64,000 bases of DNA, from NCBI GenBank assembly GCA_963514095.1, contig OY741284.1:3372001-3436000 (forward strand), given 5' to 3'. The translations under genes were made by a program, and so were the position numbers. Below, in pieces: positions 1-9,937 of the stretch. The notes beneath the pieces are model-generated. The model searched no databases and was not told the origin of the DNA. It saw nothing but the letters and a program-made list of their open reading frames with translations. How positions within the stretch are numbered: the first letter of the stretch is position 1; each line of letters starts with the position of its first letter. This stretch comes from Eutrigla gurnardus. Taxonomy: Eukaryota; Chordata; Actinopteri; Perciformes; Triglidae.

Positions 1-97
1 GCTCAGGAGGCCGGGCGTGAGGGCGACCTAGCGGGCGGGACCGCTCAGGAGGCCAGGCATGAGGGCGACCTAGCGGGCGGGACCGCTCAGGAGGCCG
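1..97. repeat. 42-bp minisatellite, about 2.3 copies, cut by window edge
   Basis: Units starting gctcaggaggccgggcgtga repeat at 1, 43 and 85. The array lies inside the minus-strand Gag-like frame and adds 14 codons per unit. Confidence 0.8.
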
Positions 98-2014
98 GGC
101 CTGAGGACGACCTAGCTGACGTGGCCGCTCAGGAAGGCGACGTGGAGCAGGCATAGGACGACCACCCGTCTGGACAGGAACGGGTGACGAGCGGACCTCC
201 CGAAGGCTGCGTGGAGCAGGCGTCGGACCGACCCCCGTCTGGACAGGAATGGGTGACGAGCGGACCTCCCGAAGGCTGCGTGGAGCAGGCGTGGGGCGGC
301 CCCCCGTCGGAACAGGAACTGGTGACGAGCGGACCTCCCGAAGGCTGCGTGGAGCAGGTACGGGGCGGCCCCCCGTCGGAACAGGAACTGGTGACGAGCG
401 GACCTTCCGAAGGCTGCGTGGAGCAGGCGTCGGACGGTCCCCCGTCTGGACAGGAACGGGTGATGAGCGGACCTCCCGAAGGCTGCGTGGAGCCGGCGTC
501 GGACGGACCCCCGTCGGAACAGGAACGGGCGACGAGCGGACCTCCCGGAGGCTGCGTGGAGCAGGCGTAGGACGGCCCCCCGTCTGGACAGGAACGGGTG
601 ACGAGCGGACCTCCCGAAGGCTGCGTGGAGCAGGCGTCGGACGGACCCCCGTCGGAACAGGAACGGGCGACGAGCGGACCTCCCGGAGGCTGCGTGGAGC
701 AGGCGTAGGACGGCCCCCCGTCTGGACAGGAACGGGTGACGAGCGGACCTCCCGAAGGCTGCGTGGAGCAGGCGTCGGATGGACCCCCGTCTGGACAGGA
801 ACGGGTAGCGAGCGGACCTCCCAAAGACTGCGTGGAGCAGGCGTAGGACGGCCCCCCGTCTGGACAGGAACGGGTGACGAGCGGACCTCCCGAAGGCTGC
901 GTGGAGCAGGCGTCGCACGCCCCCCCGTCTGGACAGGAACGGGTGACGAGCGGACCTCCCGAAGGCTGCGTGGAGCAGGCGTGGGACGGCCCCCCGTCGG
1001 AACAGGAACTGGTGACGAGAGGACCTCCCGAAGGCTGCGTGGAGCAGGCACGGGACGGCCCCCCGTCAGAACAGGAACTGGTGACAGGCGAACCCCCAAT
1101 AGGCTGCGAGGAGCAGGTGTGGGACGGTCCCCTGTCTGGGCTGGTGCCGGACGATCCTCCGCCGGGACTGGCGACGGACGGGCCGCCGACTGAAGACCAC
1201 TGGAGAGTGTCGACCGGACCGCCGACTGAAGACCACTGGCAGGTGTCGACCGGACCGCCGACTGAAGACCACTGGCAGGTGTCGACCGGACCGCCGACTG
1301 AAGACCACTGGCAGGTGTCGACCGGAACGCCGACTGAAGGCTAATGGCAGGTGTCGGCCGAGCCGCCGACTGAAGACCACAGGCCGAGACAAGGGCTGTG
1401 ACCGAGGCGTGGGCTGGATGCTTGGCTGTGGCTAAGGCCTGGGCTGGATGCTTGGCTGTGGCTAAGGCCTGGGCTGGATGCTTGGCTGTGGCTAAGGCCT
1501 GGGCTGGATGCTTGGCTGTGGCTAAGGCCTGGGCTGGATGCTTGGCTGTGGCTAAGGCCTGGGCTGGATGCTTGGCTGTGGCTAAGGCCTGGGCTGGATG
1601 CTTGGCTGTGGCTGAGGCCTGGGCTGGATGCTTGGCTGTGGCTGAGGCCTGGGCTGGAGGCTTGGCTGTGGCTAAGGCCTGGGCTGGAGGCTTGGCTGTG
1701 GCTAAGGCCTGGGCTGGAGGCTTGGCTGTGGCTAAGGCCTGGACTGGAGGCTTGGCTGTGGCTGAGGCCTGGACTGGAGGCTTGGCTGTGGCTGAGGATG
1801 GCTGGAGCTCAGGGGTTAGGAGGAAGCCCCTGACCCAGGCAGGCAATGAGCCCCTGAGCCACGGGCTGGCGGAAACCAGCTCCCTGGCCAGGGCCGACTG
1901 CCTCTCCTCCTCTCCCTCAGCATGCCGGTGCTCGGCCTGGAGACACTGGAGTCTATAGGTAGCCTCCCGGAGCTCATGCGTTGAGCCACATAAAAGAAAG
2001 GCTGCTAGGTCCAT
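1..2014 (-). CDS. Gag-like retroelement ORF, proline-rich tandem repeats, partial
   Basis: Reading the minus strand from an ATG at 2014, the frame has no stop down to base 1, so at least 671 codons; it runs off the window. The first ~65 residues (MDLAAFLLCGSTHELREA...) are non-repetitive, leucine/glutamate-rich and look like a retroelement Gag N-terminus. The rest is four successive tandem arrays with periods of 30, 36, 69 and 42 bp, all multiples of three: 10-residue ALATAKHPAQ units, 12-residue LQSAVRSTPASG units, 23-residue units containing SSPVPVQTGGRPTPAPRS, and 14-residue RPPERSRPLGRPHA units. The ATG lies 47 bases inside a 431-bp LTR, where gag of an LTR element should start. No nucleocapsid or pol motif is seen before the edge. 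Expression and function are unknown. The other open frames across the same repeats are shadows of the multiple-of-three periods. Confidence 0.6.
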   Translation of the reverse strand, partial: MDLAAFLLCGSTHELREATYRLQCLQAEHRHAEGEEERQSALARELVSASPWLRGSLPAWVRGFLLTPELQPSSATAKPPVQASATAKPPVQALATAKPPAQALATAKPPAQALATAKPPAQASATAKHPAQASATAKHPAQALATAKHPAQALATAKHPAQALATAKHPAQALATAKHPAQALATAKHPAQALATAKHPAHASVTALVSACGLQSAARPTPAISLQSAFRSTPASGLQSAVRSTPASGLQSAVRSTPASGLQSAVRSTLSSGLQSAARPSPVPAEDRPAPAQTGDRPTPAPRSLLGVRLSPVPVLTGGRPVPAPRSLREVLSSPVPVPTGGRPTPAPRSLREVRSSPVPVQTGGRATPAPRSLREVRSSPVPVQTGGRPTPAPRSLWEVRSLPVPVQTGVHPTPAPRSLREVRSSPVPVQTGGRPTPAPRSLREVRSSPVPVPTGVRPTPAPRSLREVRSSPVPVQTGGRPTPAPRSLREVRSSPVPVPTGVRPTPAPRSLREVRSSPVPVQTGDRPTPAPRSLRKVRSSPVPVPTGGRPVPAPRSLREVRSSPVPVPTGGRPTPAPRSLREVRSSPIPVQTGVGPTPAPRSLREVRSSPVPVQTGGRPMPAPRRLPERPRQLGRPQARPPERSRPLGRPHAWPPERSRPLGRPHARPPE
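193..1158. repeat. 69-bp GC-rich minisatellite, 14 copies
   Basis: Units marked by ggacctcccgaaggctgcgt begin at 193, 262, 331, 400 and so on every 69 bp to 1090, with scattered substitutions and no length change. A strictly kept 69-bp (23-codon) period is what a translated repeat would show. Confidence 0.95.
1186..1390. repeat. 36-bp minisatellite, about 6 copies
   Basis: Units marked by ccgactgaagaccac start at 1186, 1222, 1258, 1294, 1330 and 1366. Contained in the minus-strand Gag-like frame. Confidence 0.9.
1410..1798. repeat. 30-bp minisatellite, 13 copies
   Basis: Units of the form gggctggatgcttggctgtg followed by gctaaggcct repeat without indels. The middle and last copies change ggatg to ggagg and aag to gag. 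Contained in the minus-strand Gag-like frame. Confidence 0.95.
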
Positions 2015-2060
2015 ATTCCTTAGCTGCTGCTCTGCTGGGTCCTTACTGGCCAGTTCGTTC

Positions 2061-2491
2061 TGTCAGGCTTGGGCATGGAGGGAGGACTCAGATGCAGGGG
2101 CAGTAGCAGTAAAAAGGCTTTTATTCTTAACATAAAAAGTATTAACACAAAATCACTCCACCGGGAGGAAACAAAACGAGGCTACAAACAAAACTACAAA
2201 AATACCAACTTAACTTAACGTGACGTGGAAGGTGACATGGAACATGACGTGGAACGTGACGTGACGAGAAACAGGAACGAACTGGCACAAGACAAGGGGA
2301 GACGCAGACTTAAATACACAGAGGGATAACGAGCAACAGGTGACAACAATCAGGGACCAGGGATGACATAAGACCAGGGAACACATGAGGAAGGGCAAGT
2401 GACCTGAAACGAGAAGGGAGTTATTTTCAAAATAAAACAGGAAATGACAAGACAAAACCCCAAGACAAGACATTACCACACCGGCGTGACA
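2061..2491 (-). mobile_element. LTR (5' LTR of a minus-strand retroelement)
   Basis: On the minus strand the segment starts TGTCACGCCGG and ends AAGCCTGACA, so it has TG...CA ends with a TGTCA/TGACA inverted pair. It holds a TATA-like gtatttaag (about 2306-2314) and, further downstream, AATAAA (about 2122-2127), in the order expected of U3-R-U5. The Gag-like frame follows after 46 bases. The primer-binding site was not matched to a tRNA, and no target duplication can be tested because the other end is outside the window. Confidence 0.65.
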
Positions 2492-2862
2492 ATGGCACGT
2501 GCATTTCATGTTTTCTTTTCAGGGTGTCCTGTCACAGCTGTCTTTTATAACCTGTTACACCAAGTATTCATATTGTCTACTAAATTACAAATTGAGAAAT
2601 GTAAGTAATTAGAGGAAACAGGGAACATGTGTGAGGTTTGAAATTGCTGAACACTGTGACTCTCTGAGTGCTTTCTATTTGTAGTTTCACTGTTCTACCA
2701 CTAGGTTTTGTGTGTACGCATGGTAAGAGTTGTGCTTGAATTTACACATGTTCCTACGCACAAGTACAAGTTGATAAATCCCATACTTTGCGTGGGAATG
2801 TTCTTACGCACTCATTATGCACACATCTGTGCTTACTCACGGTTGATAAATGAGGCCCCAGG
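2492..2862. other. Non-coding; end of a Harbinger-like MITE
   Basis: AT-rich sequence without a supported gene. The last ~110 bases, ending gataaatgaggcccc at about 2857, read in reverse as GGGGCCTCATTTATC, a terminal sequence common in teleost Harbinger-like MITEs. The left end is not visible. Confidence 0.4.
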
Positions 2863-3575
2863 TTAGAGCAGAGGATTTGGTGGTTGACTGTGTCGAATGC
2901 AGCAGATAGGCCGAGGAGAATGAGTGGGATGAGGCTCTGGTGTCCCACAGGGACTCGGTCACTGTGAGGAGGGCCGTCTCAGTGGAGTGAGCAGTCCTGA
3001 ATCCTGATTGATTAGGGTCTAGGAGGTTGTTTTGTGAGAGATAGGATGACAGTTGGTTGTAGGCGGCACGTTCCAGGGTTTTAAGAGAGGAATGAAAGAA
3101 AAGATACAGGTCTGTCGCTTTGGATGTCAGCAGCATCTAGGGTGGGTTTTTTAAGGAGGGGCTTCACTGTAGCCGTCTTAAAAGCTGCTGGAATGACACT
3201 TGAGGTGAGGGAGGAGTTGATCAGGGTGGTGAGGAATGGCAAGATGTCGTGTGAGATGTCTTGGAGAAGAGAGGAGGGAATCGGGTCAAGGGAGCAGGTG
3301 GTGGCACGGTTAGATGTAACGTAAGTTTGTGAACTTCTTCAGAGGTGAGGGGGCTAAAGCGGGTAAGGCCATCAGAGATTAGAGTTAGTGGAGATGGTTT
3401 CTGGGAGGTTATAGGAGTGAATGAGGAGCTGATGTCATTTACTTTCTTGGTAAAGTAAGTTGCAGTAAGGGAGGAAAGAGGGGGAGGGGTGAGGAGGGAG
3501 GAGAACATGGAGAAGAGTTTCCTGGGGTTGGAGGCGGAAGAGTTGATCTTTGCCAGGTAGAAGGCAGATTTAGCT
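2863..3575 (-). pseudogene. L2-type LINE reverse transcriptase fragment, truncated
   Basis: The minus strand encodes RT motifs in broken frames, including SGFRTAHSTETALLTVTESL and LERAAYNQLSSYLSQ. It aligns closely in nucleotide sequence with 21550-22290 (for example aggatttggtggttgactgt at both loci). Several frameshifts are present, and both the endonuclease and the 3' tail are missing. Similarity stops at about 3575, just before an LTR. Confidence 0.85.
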
Positions 3576-3584
3576 GGGGGAGGA

Positions 3585-3945
3585 TGTTGCGACCTATAAC
3601 TATTTGGAAATTTTTGTAATTATGTATACTAAAATGAGCTGAAATAGATTTAATCTGTTTTAAGCAGAATATACTATTAACTTCATTGTATATTGATAAA
3701 GGTAATATACTAAATCCTATTTGGATCAATGTTTCTTAGTAGAGGTCAGGGTTCAGTATAGATGGGAGTGATGTCATTTAACTGCGCAGTAGCGCGAGAG
3801 AGAAGAATAGAGTCACGTGGTGCTTATGTTGTTGACTGATGTTCGTGCCGGTCTTGTTGGTGTAAAACGACTGATACTGAGAACTGAGGCGAATAAAAGT
3901 TGCCAAAGAGAAGAGACAGAGTCATGTCTGCTTAAGGGTGCAACA
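3585..3945 (+). mobile_element. Isolated LTR, 361 bp
   Basis: Begins TGTTGCGACC and ends GGGTGCAACA, a 6-bp inverted TGTTGC/GCAACA pair. It is a close copy of the LTR at 62935-63276 and contains gaataaaag, a polyadenylation signal, about 60 bases before its end. No primer-binding site follows. A short purine run (gggggagga) precedes it, as a polypurine tract would before a 3' LTR, but no internal retroelement sequence is left. Confidence 0.75.
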
Positions 3946-4312
3946 CATACCAGGTTGAAAGTAAGCACAAAGAAAACTAATCTTGCGCTTCCTTTTCACA
4001 GGTAAACACTGGTCACATGGACCCACAGCACACCCCTCTCTTAAAGAGGGACTACATTATTGGGCTGATGAACCTCAAACGGTTCTCAAGAAGTGTTACT
4101 AAACAGCATGTTTAGCTCTGGATTAACGTACACATTTGGTTGAAAAATGTAAATATGAAATAACAAACTACACAAATGACATAACTCCACAGAAAACACA
4201 ACAGTAGTCTTTTATTCTCAGCTCCATGTCCTCACACTCCCATGATGCCTTCTGTTGGCCGACTGGGATCTAACCCTTCAGTGTGTTGCTCCATATGTTT
4301 CAGAAAGTCTCT
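3946..4312. other. No gene seen
   Basis: Unclassified AT-rich sequence between the LTR and the MITE. No motif or open frame is supported. Confidence 0.5.
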
Positions 4313-5262
4313 GGGCCCTAGTTTCGTGGCGCAGTGCAGGGTGGCGTAGCCGGCGTAATGCAAGTTTCGACCCGTGCAGCCTTGCGCACGGTCAGTTTGG
4401 CAGTCTGGTGGATCGCCTGCGCCAAGATGGGTGTTGCGGCGCAGCAGGGGGAGGCGTCACAGATTCAGCTTGGCGTAGCGGAAGTTTCGTGGCAAAAAGC
4501 CTCGCCGAGACTTTGCCGAAAGCCCGCCAGCTCCAACCTGGTCTACTCTCGGTGCAAGGCGCAAGGCGTAAATAAAGTCCATTCATTCAAGGCGAATCAC
4601 AGCTGGCGAAGTGGAAGTTTGGTTGACGGCGCGCAGTGCGCACTCGTTACCGAGACCTCACAGGCAGGTTTCCACAATTCCAGGCACATTTAAATGCAAT
4701 AAATAATCACAACAAACACTATTTAATGCAACTAACTGAATCAACACGTGAATTTATATCTATATAGATTGTCCCGTCACATCTGACGTCAGCTCAAAGG
4801 CGGATGGCACGCCCACGGAAACTCAGCCTCTCGGACCAAAACATCTCCCTCTCTCTCTCCTGTTTTTTATAATATCGGCATTGTTATTATTATGATACGC
4901 ATGCACAGTGCGTGATGCGCGTGGTGGGAGCGGCGGCGCTGCTTCTGTCATCGGGTTGTCAAGTGACGGATCTTGCACTGAACCTCCCCTAACGCATTAA
5001 AGGAAAGGAGAGGAGCTCATTTGATTGGTGAAGATCTGAATCGGCTGTATTAATCCCAGTCCACGCCTCGTCTCCTCCTCGTCTCCCACTCACGCCTTCT
5101 TCTCCTCCCTCTTTCCCACTTGCGCGGGTGGGCGAGACGGAAGGTGTGCCTGCGCTAGCCTGCGCGGTGCACGAAACTTGCAAAGTCCAGGCGGACACAC
5201 CCCGTCGGCGTGGCGCAGGTGCGCTGAGAGCTGACTGCACCTGGTCTACGAAACTAGGGCCC
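4313..5262. mobile_element. GC-rich MITE, 950 bp, copy 1
   Basis: Terminal inverted repeats GGGCCCTAGTTTCG ... CGAAACTAGGGCCC bound an element about 90% similar to 10893-11819. It has no transposase. Flanking trinucleotides are tct and tat, so the target duplication is not perfect here. The TIR start and the 3-bp duplication at copy 2 suggest a Harbinger-like (PIF) family. Open frames within it are not conserved between the two copies. Confidence 0.8.
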
Positions 5263-6039
5263 TATGTGTCTTTTATGTGTTGTGGATCTTTGACTTATAG
5301 GACGGTTTTTGATGAGAAAAGTCCTTTTTGCCGTCTTGATATTTGGTTGACTTCAAGATGTGGGTCCAGTGACACACTACATGCAGTTATTGATGTTTAA
5401 ACCAGACTAAATAAGTGATGGTTCAATGGTTCTGGTTCTATTTCTTTTAGTTCACTGTTCATGGTTTACATTGTGATAGTGATGCACCGATGTGAAAATT
5501 GTGGCCGATACCGATAACCGATATTAATATTGCTGTTATGGCCGATACCGTTATTTACCGATGTCGATATCTCTGTATAGAAAACACATTTTTATGATAA
5601 TCAAATAAAGAGCCAAAACGCATTTATTTTTTTACTTTTGTGATTTATTTTCAGAAATGACTGATATTGGGCACCTTTACCTGTGTGCAAAATATGACTG
5701 TCATCAGATTTTCAGAAGAAAAAATAAATATTTATATAAAAATAAATTAATAAAATAAAGGATACAAGTGTGTCCTGAATTCACACTATGAATAAGCCAA
5801 CCCTGAGTATTCTCAATAAACATCTAACTCACTTGAGACCAAGTGAACTTGTACAACAGTTCAAAACTTAAAAGTACAGTAGTAGGCCTTAAATGCCCAA
5901 AACCAAAAGTATTGAAAAAGGTAAAATGTGAAAATGAAGCCAGAACAAACTGGACTGAACAGACACTAGCTTTTTCAGTCTTCTGAACTGTAAGCACAGT
6001 AACTTAGTACTGTAACTGCCAAGTACTTTAGGGTTAGGC

Positions 6040-6315
6040 CTAACCCTTGGCCTTCCCGTGCTTTGGAAGCAGACGAATGTTGTGCTTAACAAACAGGAGA
6101 ATTTCTGCTCTCTCTGTACCGATCCTATTTCTCTTTTCACTGACAACATTTGAAGCGGCGAAGAAGAGACGTTCACTATCCACGCTTGTACATGGCGCTG
6201 ACAGGTACTTGCGTGCCACTGGGGCGAGGGCAGGGAAGTGGGTCATGTTGCTTTGCCAGTACTGCAGCGGGCTCACGTTTCTGGGGATGGTGGGCTCACT
6301 CAGGTAACCATGCAC
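6040..6315 (-). CDS. hAT transposase, exon 3 (hATC dimerisation domain)
   Basis: After the acceptor tttaag the frame enters as VHGYLSEPTIPRNVSPLQYW. It contains the hATC dimerisation signature (FPALAPVARKYLS and SVDSERLFFAASNVV) and ends at the stop at 6040. The total spliced length of 1,893 nt equals 631 codons including the stop, a normal size for ZBED-like hAT transposases. Confidence 0.92.
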   Translation of the reverse strand: MHGYLSEPTIPRNVSPLQYWQSNMTHFPALAPVARKYLSAPCTSVDSERLFFAASNVVSEKRNRIGTERAEILLFVKHNIRLLPKHGKAKG

Positions 6316-6608
6316 CTTAAAGAAATATAGACAAGTGTATAAATATACATCTCTGGCAAATCCTCAGGAAATTATTATTCAACATTTGTATTCACGACAC
6401 CAAATGAAATAAAATGACTGTTCATTCAATTATCTTTTTTTCTTGTGAGGCCAAAACTCTACAAGTTCAATAATAACAATGGATTGCAGTTTTTCATGAG
6501 ATTTGACTGTCAATAAATGATCTGATCACACAAAGTAATGTGAAATACTTAATTTGAATAAAAGACTAAAAGATTATCTGATTCAAATAGTATAGTAACC
6601 TAGCCTAC

Positions 6609-7567
6609 CTGCACACTCGTTGCACCTGTTGCCTGTTCATCCTGCTCCTTTTCCTCCAGAATTTCATCGAACATGTCCAGGAACGAATGCCCTTCACTTG
6701 GTGTACACATTCTCTTTTCTTGTGGTCCACCTTCTTCAGCGTCTTCTGCGTCTGGTGTAGGCCCATCTGTGGCACTGGCGCTGGTTGTCGCTGACGCTGT
6801 CATCTTGTCCACTTCTTTCTCTAGCTTGTTTTTTGCCACTTGCTTGAGGTCTGCGTCAAAATAGCGATCTTTGTATCTGGGGTCCAGGATTGTTGCCAAG
6901 TAGTACAGTTGCTCGGAGAAAGTGGTTTTGAATCTCTTGCTAACGGCTTCAAGCAGTGCAGACTTGGTTGTTCTGACCCCACTGTCGGTTTCGGCTGTCT
7001 TGTTCAGAAAACGCTTGAGTGCCACAACAGACGGAATCACGTCAGCAGCTGTAGCTGTATGCGAGCTAATCTCTCTCGTTAACTCTTCAAAGGGTGCCAG
7101 GAGTGTGGTAATTTTCTCAATGAGACTCCACTGGTTTGCGTTGAGAGATACAGGCAGTCCGTGGTAAGCCTCGTACATAACCAGCGCGCGCTTCTGTTCC
7201 AGGAGAGTTGTCATCATCAGGAAAGTACTGTTCCAGGGCGTCGGGACGTCCTGTTGTAGCATCTTGGTCTTCATTCCCATCTCTCTCTGAATGTCTCTCA
7301 GCCGAGAGGTACCAAGGGGGGAGCTTTTAAAATGTCCGACTATTTTTCTCGCTATAGCCAAAGAGTCAACGACGCTTCGCTGGCTTAGTACTGCATCGTG
7401 CACTGCTAACTGCCCCAGATGAGCCATACAGCCCAGGCTTTTAACACCACACTCCTCCATCGCCTTCACCATATTCCGTGCGTTGTCTCGAAGCACGACG
7501 TGCACATTTTCTTTCCGGATTCTCCATTCTGTAAACATACTGTCAAACGCGCTGGCTATGGCGGTAC
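6609..7567 (-). CDS. hAT transposase, exon 2 (catalytic region)
   Basis: The acceptor ttattccag at 7568-7576 precedes a phase-1 entry reading TAIASAFDSMFTEW. The DNARNMVKAM motif holds a catalytic-region aspartate of the hAT RNase-H-like fold. The family motif PTPWNSTFLMM and the alpha-helical insertion region follow. The exon ends with an acidic Ser/Thr/Glu-rich segment and a donor at cag-gtaggc in phase 0. No stop interrupts it. Without splicing the frame would end two codons later. Confidence 0.9.
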
Positions 7568-8016
7568 CTGGAATAAAATAATTAAAAAAAACGTTAAATC
7601 AAAGACACGTTAGCTAGCTGGCACATGATATATAACTACATTCTGCCTGAAACACAGTTATATTTAGCCTACCGCGAGAGATATGTAGTGCTAGGCGTTA
7701 AGGCGGGTCCACACCGGACCGAAAATCGGCGTCTTTGAGAGAGTCGGCGTCCGTGACATGAGTCTACTTGGTGTGGTCGCTCGAATCGGCCCACGTCGGT
7801 GTTCATTTCAGCCGATTCAAATGTGTAATCCGCCATTCGAGTCGGCCATATTAAGTAGCCCGACTTCATTTACTGACGCGAGTCCGGCAGTCGGTGCGGT
7901 GTGGACCCGCCTTTAGGCTATTGCAGCTGACATGCAAGCCAGCCATCATACACAACTTTCCCTTTTGCCCTGACTTTAATTTAATTTGCATCTGTCAAAA
8001 AAATAGCCAGGCCTAC

Positions 8017-8674
8017 CTGTATGCGAGCCAGGGAATTCTTGGGCATGTAACACGGCTCTCTTCATCTCGAAGTTTTCATCGAGCCACTGAGCCGTGAGGC
8101 TCAACATGCTTGTTTGGTTGAGGTCAGAACTCCAGATATCCGTCGTAAAACTGATGTCATTTACATTGCTGTCGAGTAACTTGTGGACGTGGGTGGCTAT
8201 GATATCACGTAAGGCAGGCAGGGCGACATCCGCAAAGTAACGACGACTTGGCTTGTCATAGCGGGGTTCAGCGACCGCCAGCACCTCGCTGAATCCTCCG
8301 TCTTCCACTACTGAAAACGGTTGGTCATCAACAGCGATCATCTTCGTTATTGCCATGGTCAATGCCTTTTGCTTCGGGTGGTCCTTGTGGAATTTCTTGG
8401 TCTTTTCCAGCGCTTGTTCTATGGGGCTACCGACTGGCGCAGCTGCCGTAGCGTTAGCAGCAGCTTTCTTCCGCTGCTTGTTAGCATTAGCTAGTTTATC
8501 GTATTCTTTGTAGGCTTCGGGATGCTTGTTTTTTAAGTGGGTGATCAAATTGGTCGTATTGAACGATTTGACACGAACTCCCCCTCGCATCACCCGGCCC
8601 TCACAATCATTACATACAGCATAGCGAGAATCCTCTTCAGACACTTTGAAGAACGACCAGACAGATGACATCAC
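8017..8674 (-). CDS. hAT transposase, exon 1 (BED zinc finger)
   Basis: Starts MMSSVWSFF. Residues 1-55 form a BED zinc finger with C21, C24, H46 and H51 (CNDC ... HLKNKH), the DNA-binding part of hAT/ZBED proteins. A lysine-rich linker and the start of the RNase-H-like region follow, including the conserved ISFTTDIWSS stretch. The exon ends in phase 1 at aca-g followed by gtaggc; exon 2 restores the codon. Just upstream, a TTC repeat and an overlapping short frame with no ATG end in tgatg over the start codon. The second methionine could equally be the start. Confidence 0.9.
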
Positions 8675-8756
8675 TGCTCCAAAGCCAAGTCGAACGTACT
8701 TTCTTTTTTTGCCGCCTCCACAAACATCCCCGACACTCTCACGTCTCCTTCTCCTT

Positions 8757-8806
8757 CTCCTTCTTCTTCTTCTTCTTCTTCTTCTTCTTCTTCTTCTTCT
8801 TCTTCT
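8757..8806. repeat. (TTC)n microsatellite
   Basis: About 15 uninterrupted TTC units after a short interrupted part, located in the 5' leader of the hAT transposase. On the minus strand it would read as poly-glutamate in a frame ending just before the transposase ATG. Confidence 0.95.
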
Positions 8807-9038
8807 AGGATTTCGGCAGTGTAGACGCTGTTAAGCGTATTACTGCCCTCCACAGGTCAGATTTAAATCAAAATTCTCACACACACACTCACGTCTAAGC
8901 CTACACACACGTCAAATACACAGGAATGATTCACATCGGCCCTATTTTGACATCGGAACGATACCGATGTGTAACAAAATGACCATATCGGCCGATATTA
9001 TATCGGTGGCCGATATATCGTGCACCACTACATTGTGA

Positions 9039-9427
9039 TATTAAGTTCTACTTAAGAGTTAGTGTAAGACAGATTCACACACGGCAGCTAGCGTGTTCTA
9101 CAATGTTCTATTGGTCCGACGTTGAGACCACAACCAAACATACCCCGTAACTATGTGAGAAACACACTTTTCACCATTATGCCAGTGATCACATGAGCCA
9201 ATGGTTTACCTGAACACAGGGCAACTTCAGAAACTCTAGTGATGCAACACCATTTATCAACGTATTGATTGTTTACCTGAAGGAGCATTCAGTCTTCAGA
9301 ATTTAGTCATGTATGGTTCTAGTTTCAGCTAAATTTACACTTTTAACTTCCTATTTTAGGATTTAATACTGCTGGTTGTTTGGTTGTACGTGGCTCTCAA
9401 CTCATATTATCTTTTTGGAGCCGCCTT

Positions 9428-9430
<3 letters not shown>
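9039..9430. other. No gene seen
   Basis: Unique-looking AT-rich sequence between the hAT duplication and the dinucleotide repeats. It continues the sequence at 5263-5468 across the hAT insertion. Confidence 0.5.
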
Positions 9431-9524
<94 letters not shown>

Positions 9525-9937
9525 GTTCTATCTAAACACACACACACACACACAAAGTTCTCTCTAAACACACACACAAAGTACTATCTAAAAACACACA
9601 CATGCACACACACACACAAAGTTCTATCTAAACACACACACACACAAAGTTCTCTCTAAACACACACACAAAGTACTATCTAAAAACACACACATGCACA
9701 CACACACACACACACACACAAAGTTCTATCTAAACACACACACAAAGTTCTATCTAAACACACACACAAAGTTCTATCGAAACACACACACACACAAAGT
9801 TCTATCTAAACACACACAGAGTTCTATCTAAACCCACACACACACACACACACACACAAAGTTCTATCCAAACACACACACACAAAGTTCTATCTAAACA
9901 CACACACATACACAAAGTTCTATTTAAACACACATAC
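9431..9937. repeat. (CT)n and (CA)n microsatellite grading into a minisatellite
   Basis: A CT run (9431-9471) passes into a CA run (9472-9522). It then becomes about 15 irregular units made of CA tracts separated by aaagttctatctaaa. Open frames here only reflect the repeats. Confidence 0.95.

Larger units (their letters stand above)
5477..9030 (-). mobile_element. Apparently intact autonomous hAT transposon
   Basis: The 3,554-bp element is flanked by a perfect 8-bp target duplication, CATTGTGA, at 5469-5476 and 9031-9038. Its ends form imperfect TIRs (TAGTGATGCACCGAT against TAGTGGTGCACGATA). Subterminal regions carry clusters of cgatat/ccgata motifs, likely transposase binding sites. A three-exon transposase with GT-AG introns lies on the minus strand with no stop or frameshift (8674-8017, 7567-6609, 6315-6040; 630 residues). 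The features together are those of a ZBED-type hAT that was recently, or still is, capable of transposition. Confidence 0.92.

Noticed and set aside
112..1344. Several long open frames on both strands across the GC-rich repeats
   Set aside because: A multiple-of-three tandem period keeps many frames open. Only the minus-strand frame continuous with an LTR and a non-repetitive start is retained.
1398..1958. Plus-strand frame of AWAGCLAVAK repeats
   Set aside because: Antisense shadow of the Gag-like frame; no start context or neighbours on the plus strand.
4255..5400. Open frames within the GC-rich MITE
   Set aside because: Not conserved between the two MITE copies and without any known motif.
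9376..9659. Open frames of Ser/Leu and His/Thr runs
   Set aside because: Produced by CT and CA microsatellites.
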